NCBI GenBank assembly: GCA_964589725.1
Contig: CAZPUJ010000440.1
Location: 1-8,480, forward strand
Origin: CAYSHJ01 sp964589725
GTDB taxonomy: Bacteria; Planctomycetota; Planctomycetia; Planctomycetales; Planctomycetaceae
DNA length: 8,480 bases
Direction: 5' to 3'
Below, piece by piece: positions 6,398 to 8,480 of the stretch; the first letter of the stretch is position 1, and each line of letters opens with the position of its first letter. The notes under the pieces were generated by a model that searched no databases, was not told the DNA's origin, and worked only from the letters and a program-made list of their open reading frames with translations. The position numbers and the translations under genes are program-made.

Positions 6398-7375
6398 TCA
6401 GTCGTCCATGTGCAGCACGCGATGCAGCGTCGCTCCGAAGTAATCCAGCACTCCTTGCACGTCGACGGAATCGACGACGTCGATGTTGGGCCGCGAATGC
6501 CGAGTGCTCCGCTGGTCGAACACAGTGACTCCGCGGCACAAGCCCGGCCGACCCTCGATATCGAGCGTCATCGATGTCGTGTGGATCAATCGATCTTGAA
6601 CGGCCGCGACCAACGCCACCACCTCGCGGAGTGCGAAGCCCTCGGTACCCAGATGCTCATGCGACGCTCGCAGCCCGAATCGCAACCACTCGAGCAGGCC
6701 GCGGCCAGCTCGCGAAAAACTCGCGTCAGAGAGCCGTGCGAATTGGTCGTAGCTGAGCACGACCTGCCGCGACACGTCCAACGGCACGAGTGTCTTCGTC
6801 GCCGGAGACTTCAGCACGTGTTGAGCTGCTTGCGGATCGGCGAAGATGTTGAACTCCGCCGCCGCCGTCGCGTCGCCGCCGGCACCGATCGAGCCTCCCA
6901 AACAAACCAGCTCGCGGAGCAGCGATAAGAACTCCGGATCGCGTTCCTGTGCAGATAACACGTTCGTGAGCGGCCCCAATGTCAACAGTGTGACTTCTTG
7001 CGGATGCTGCCGCACTTGCTCAATCAACAGTTTCACCGCCTCGTGAGGTTTGTGGAGTTCGGCGACGGCCAGTTTTCCGTCACCCAGGCCCGTCCGGCCG
7101 TTGAGCAGCGCGGGATCGAAGAAGTCGGGCACAATGTCACCGCCGGGAAGCGAGGTCGACGCCTCGGAAGCTCCCAGCCGAGGCCACTTCGGCGGATCGA
7201 GCAACTCAACGACCGCTTGTAGATTTCGCGAAGCCGTCGGTCCCGACACGCAACCTGCGGTCGCCGTGACGGCGATGACGTCGGCTTCAGGATCAAGCAG
7301 CGCCAGCGCGACCGCAATGGCATCTCCAATGCCCGGATCAGCGTCGATGATGAGCTTGCTCGCCACGTTGAACAT
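6398..7375 (-). CDS. Nucleoside hydrolase (IunH) family protein with altered active-site motifs
   Basis: The protein has 325 residues, the usual length for inosine-uridine-preferring nucleoside N-ribohydrolases, which cleave ribonucleosides to base and ribose using a Ca2+-bound water. Fold signatures are visible: the N-terminal strand with DADPGIGDA (11-19), TLGPLTNV (132-139), and EFNIFADPQAA (174-184), which matches the family EFN-x3-DPxAA substrate-site motif. Several key positions differ from the classic enzymes. The DPGxDD motif reads DPGIGD (Gly17 in place of the first Asp of the pair). The usual GN after the third strand reads GC (Cys42). The C-terminal HD that supplies a Ca2+ ligand reads RE (Arg250-Glu251). 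It may be a divergent hydrolase or one with a changed substrate or no activity. ATG 7375 has its AGG directly adjacent. GTG 7366-7364 (codon 4) has GAGG 9 nt upstream and may be the true start. Confidence 0.85.
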   Translation of the reverse strand: MFNVASKLIIDADPGIGDAIAVALALLDPEADVIAVTATAGCVSGPTASRNLQAVVELLDPPKWPRLGASEASTSLPGGDIVPDFFDPALLNGRTGLGDGKLAVAELHKPHEAVKLLIEQVRQHPQEVTLLTLGPLTNVLSAQERDPEFLSLLRELVCLGGSIGAGGDATAAAEFNIFADPQAAQHVLKSPATKTLVPLDVSRQVVLSYDQFARLSDASFSRAGRGLLEWLRFGLRASHEHLGTEGFALREVVALVAAVQDRLIHTTSMTLDIEGRPGLCRGVTVFDQRSTRHSRPNIDVVDSVDVQGVLDYFGATLHRVLHMDD

Positions 7376-7664
7376 CCTCGCTCAAGGCAGGCGGATTGTA
7401 CGAATGCCGTTTTCGCAACGTCAATTCGCTGTCCGAACCGATCGCATTTGCTAACGCTCAAACAAAGCCTGGATCACCTGATCGAAACGCTCCGGCTGGA
7501 GCCAGAAACCGACGCCGTGCTCACTCGGTCAGCGCGTGAAAGTTGCCTCGATATTTGTGACGGACGCCACACAACGCTCTTTGCCTGTTCCTCCGTCGAC
7601 GGTTTTGACATCATGTCGACCAAGACTGAAGTGATCCCAGCCGTCTCACTCGATGAGGGAAGAC
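7376..7664. promoter_or_regulatory. Divergent intergenic region between the nucleoside hydrolase and TPR genes
   Basis: This 289-bp gap must hold promoters for both flanking genes, but I see no clear -35/-10 pair on either strand. A small inverted repeat, GCTCC-GGCT-GGAGC, lies at 7489-7502. A plus-strand frame from TTG 7448 stays open to 7753, but it overlaps the start of the TPR gene and has no ribosome binding site, so I treat it as chance. Confidence 0.4.
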
Positions 7665-8480
7665 ATGCTTCGCCGCTGTGTGCTTGTAGCCGTGACTTGT
7701 GTGGGAGCTCTCATCTGCTTCGGATCGACGTGTTTCGGTCAGCAGAAGATTGACGAGATGTCGCTGGAGCGTTGGAAGGCACTGCGAGAGACGGAGCGGC
7801 ATCAGCTTAATCTGGCCGAGAAGTATTACCGCGAGCGGCAATTCAAAGTGGCTTTGGGCGAGTACGAGAAGTTCGTGACGCTCTACGAAAACAGCGAAGG
7901 GACATCGTTCGCCCAGCTCAAGTGGTCCATCTGCCAGATTCATCTGAAGAAGCTGAATACGGCGATCGCCGACGGCTTTCAAACCGTGATCGATTACTGG
8001 CCCGAATCGTCGGACGCCCCTATTGCGGCGTTCTACATTGCCCGCTGCTACAAAGAGATGGGCGAGGTCAAGAAATCCAAGAAGGCTTATCAACAGGTCG
8101 TCTCTAGGTACGAGAACACGCTCGCGGCCGTTTATTCGCTGTCGGACTTGATCGACATCACTACGCTTGAAGAGGACATCGAAGGCCGCGTCGCGCTGTG
8201 GCGGAAGCTGACCTACGACATCAAGCGCACGCCGGGCGACGCCAACAGTCTCTGCGTCCAGGCCTCGCAGCAACTCGCCACGCACTACTTCAGCACAGGT
8301 AACGCGGTCGATGGCGTCGCGGCCGTGGAGTCCACGTACAAAGACAAGGTACTGCCGTATTACGTCTGGTACTTTTGTCGCGGACCCATCGGGCAACTCA
8401 CGGCTGAGCCGAAGACAAAGGAGAAAGGCGAGAAGACCGCAGACGGCTGCGTGGCCGCGATCCGCGACCGCATCCCGACG
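7665..8480 (+). CDS. Exported TPR-like (YbgF/BamD-style) protein, 3' end outside window
   Basis: The frame is open for 272 codons from ATG 7665 to the window edge, so the C-terminus is missing. The N-terminus is a signal peptide (MLRRCVLVAVTCVGALICFG, then STCFGQQ) with likely signal peptidase I cleavage at CFG-QQ. The Cys residues do not fit a lipobox. From about residue 48 onward, helical pairs resemble tetratricopeptide repeats: AEKYYRERQFKVALGEYEKF (51-70) followed by VTLYENSEGTSFAQLKWSIC, then FYIARCYKEMGEVKKSKKAY (123-142) followed by QQVVSRYENT. This periodicity recalls periplasmic TPR proteins such as YbgF/CpoB or BamD, which act as scaffolds in the envelope. Downstream (from about 160) the repeats fade. 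GAGGGA (7655-7660) lies 4 nt before the start and supports it. The precise role is unknown. It is transcribed divergently from the nucleoside hydrolase gene. Confidence 0.8.
   Translation, partial: MLRRCVLVAVTCVGALICFGSTCFGQQKIDEMSLERWKALRETERHQLNLAEKYYRERQFKVALGEYEKFVTLYENSEGTSFAQLKWSICQIHLKKLNTAIADGFQTVIDYWPESSDAPIAAFYIARCYKEMGEVKKSKKAYQQVVSRYENTLAAVYSLSDLIDITTLEEDIEGRVALWRKLTYDIKRTPGDANSLCVQASQQLATHYFSTGNAVDGVAAVESTYKDKVLPYYVWYFCRGPIGQLTAEPKTKEKGEKTADGCVAAIRDRIPT

Noticed and set aside
6365..6928. Plus-strand frame of 187 codons opposite the nucleoside hydrolase
   Set aside because: It is antisense to a recognisable enzyme family, with a product rich in Arg, His and Gln and no motif.
7448..7753. 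Plus-strand frame of 101 codons before and across the TPR gene start
   Set aside because: It has a TTG start, no ribosome binding site and no recognisable domain. It overlaps 89 bp of the better supported TPR gene, which has a signal peptide and Shine-Dalgarno.
7611..8396. Minus-strand frame of 261 codons opposite the TPR gene
   Set aside because: It is antisense to a frame with a clear signal peptide and TPR-like periodicity, and its own product is rich in Arg, Leu and Val without domain features.

Overview
The window is a stretch of bacterial chromosome with dense, GC-rich coding sequence. It most likely comes from a planctomycete. That assignment is an inference from gene style: a PcrA-type helicase with a long repeat-laden linker, a secreted Pro/Tyr/Ser-rich ORFan, a two-PDZ HtrA, a divergent nucleoside hydrolase and an exported TPR-like protein. 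No rRNA, tRNA or species marker is present to confirm it.

Layout from left to right. (1) Positions 1-1722 (+) hold the C-terminal part of a UvrD/PcrA superfamily 1 helicase, cut by the window's left edge. Its linker before the C-terminal Tudor-like domain carries two in-frame repeat insertions: a G-quadruplex-like 14-bp tandem repeat and a pair of palindromes. (2) Positions about 1723-1879 are a gap with nested inverted repeats. (3) Positions 1880-3534 (+) hold two overlapping genes of unknown function: a helical protein of about 380 residues and a small secreted protein. (4) Positions 3535-3687 are a gap with a cloverleaf-like interspersed repeat just before the next start codon. (5) Positions 3688-4635 (+) encode a XerD-like tyrosine recombinase with all catalytic residues. 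(6) Positions 4636-4904 are mostly non-coding, with one doubtful small ORF and a hairpin that covers the htrA ribosome binding site. (7) Positions 4905-6380 (+) encode a periplasmic HtrA/DegP-type serine protease. (8) Positions 6398-7375 (-) encode a nucleoside-hydrolase-family protein, convergent with htrA across a 17-bp gap that contains a perfect hairpin. (9) Positions 7376-7664 are a divergent intergenic region. (10) Positions 7665-8480 (+) hold an exported TPR-like protein that runs off the right edge.

The genes are mostly housekeeping and do not form one obvious pathway: DNA repair and replication (helicase), chromosome dimer resolution (Xer), envelope protein quality control (HtrA), nucleoside salvage or a derived function, and an envelope TPR protein. 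The two-gene unit at 1880-3534 is the only apparent operon. I see no defence system, CRISPR array, prophage or transposase. The more interesting signals are small ones: repeat elements recruited into coding sequence, the hairpin over the htrA Shine-Dalgarno, and a nucleoside hydrolase whose conserved active-site positions appear replaced.
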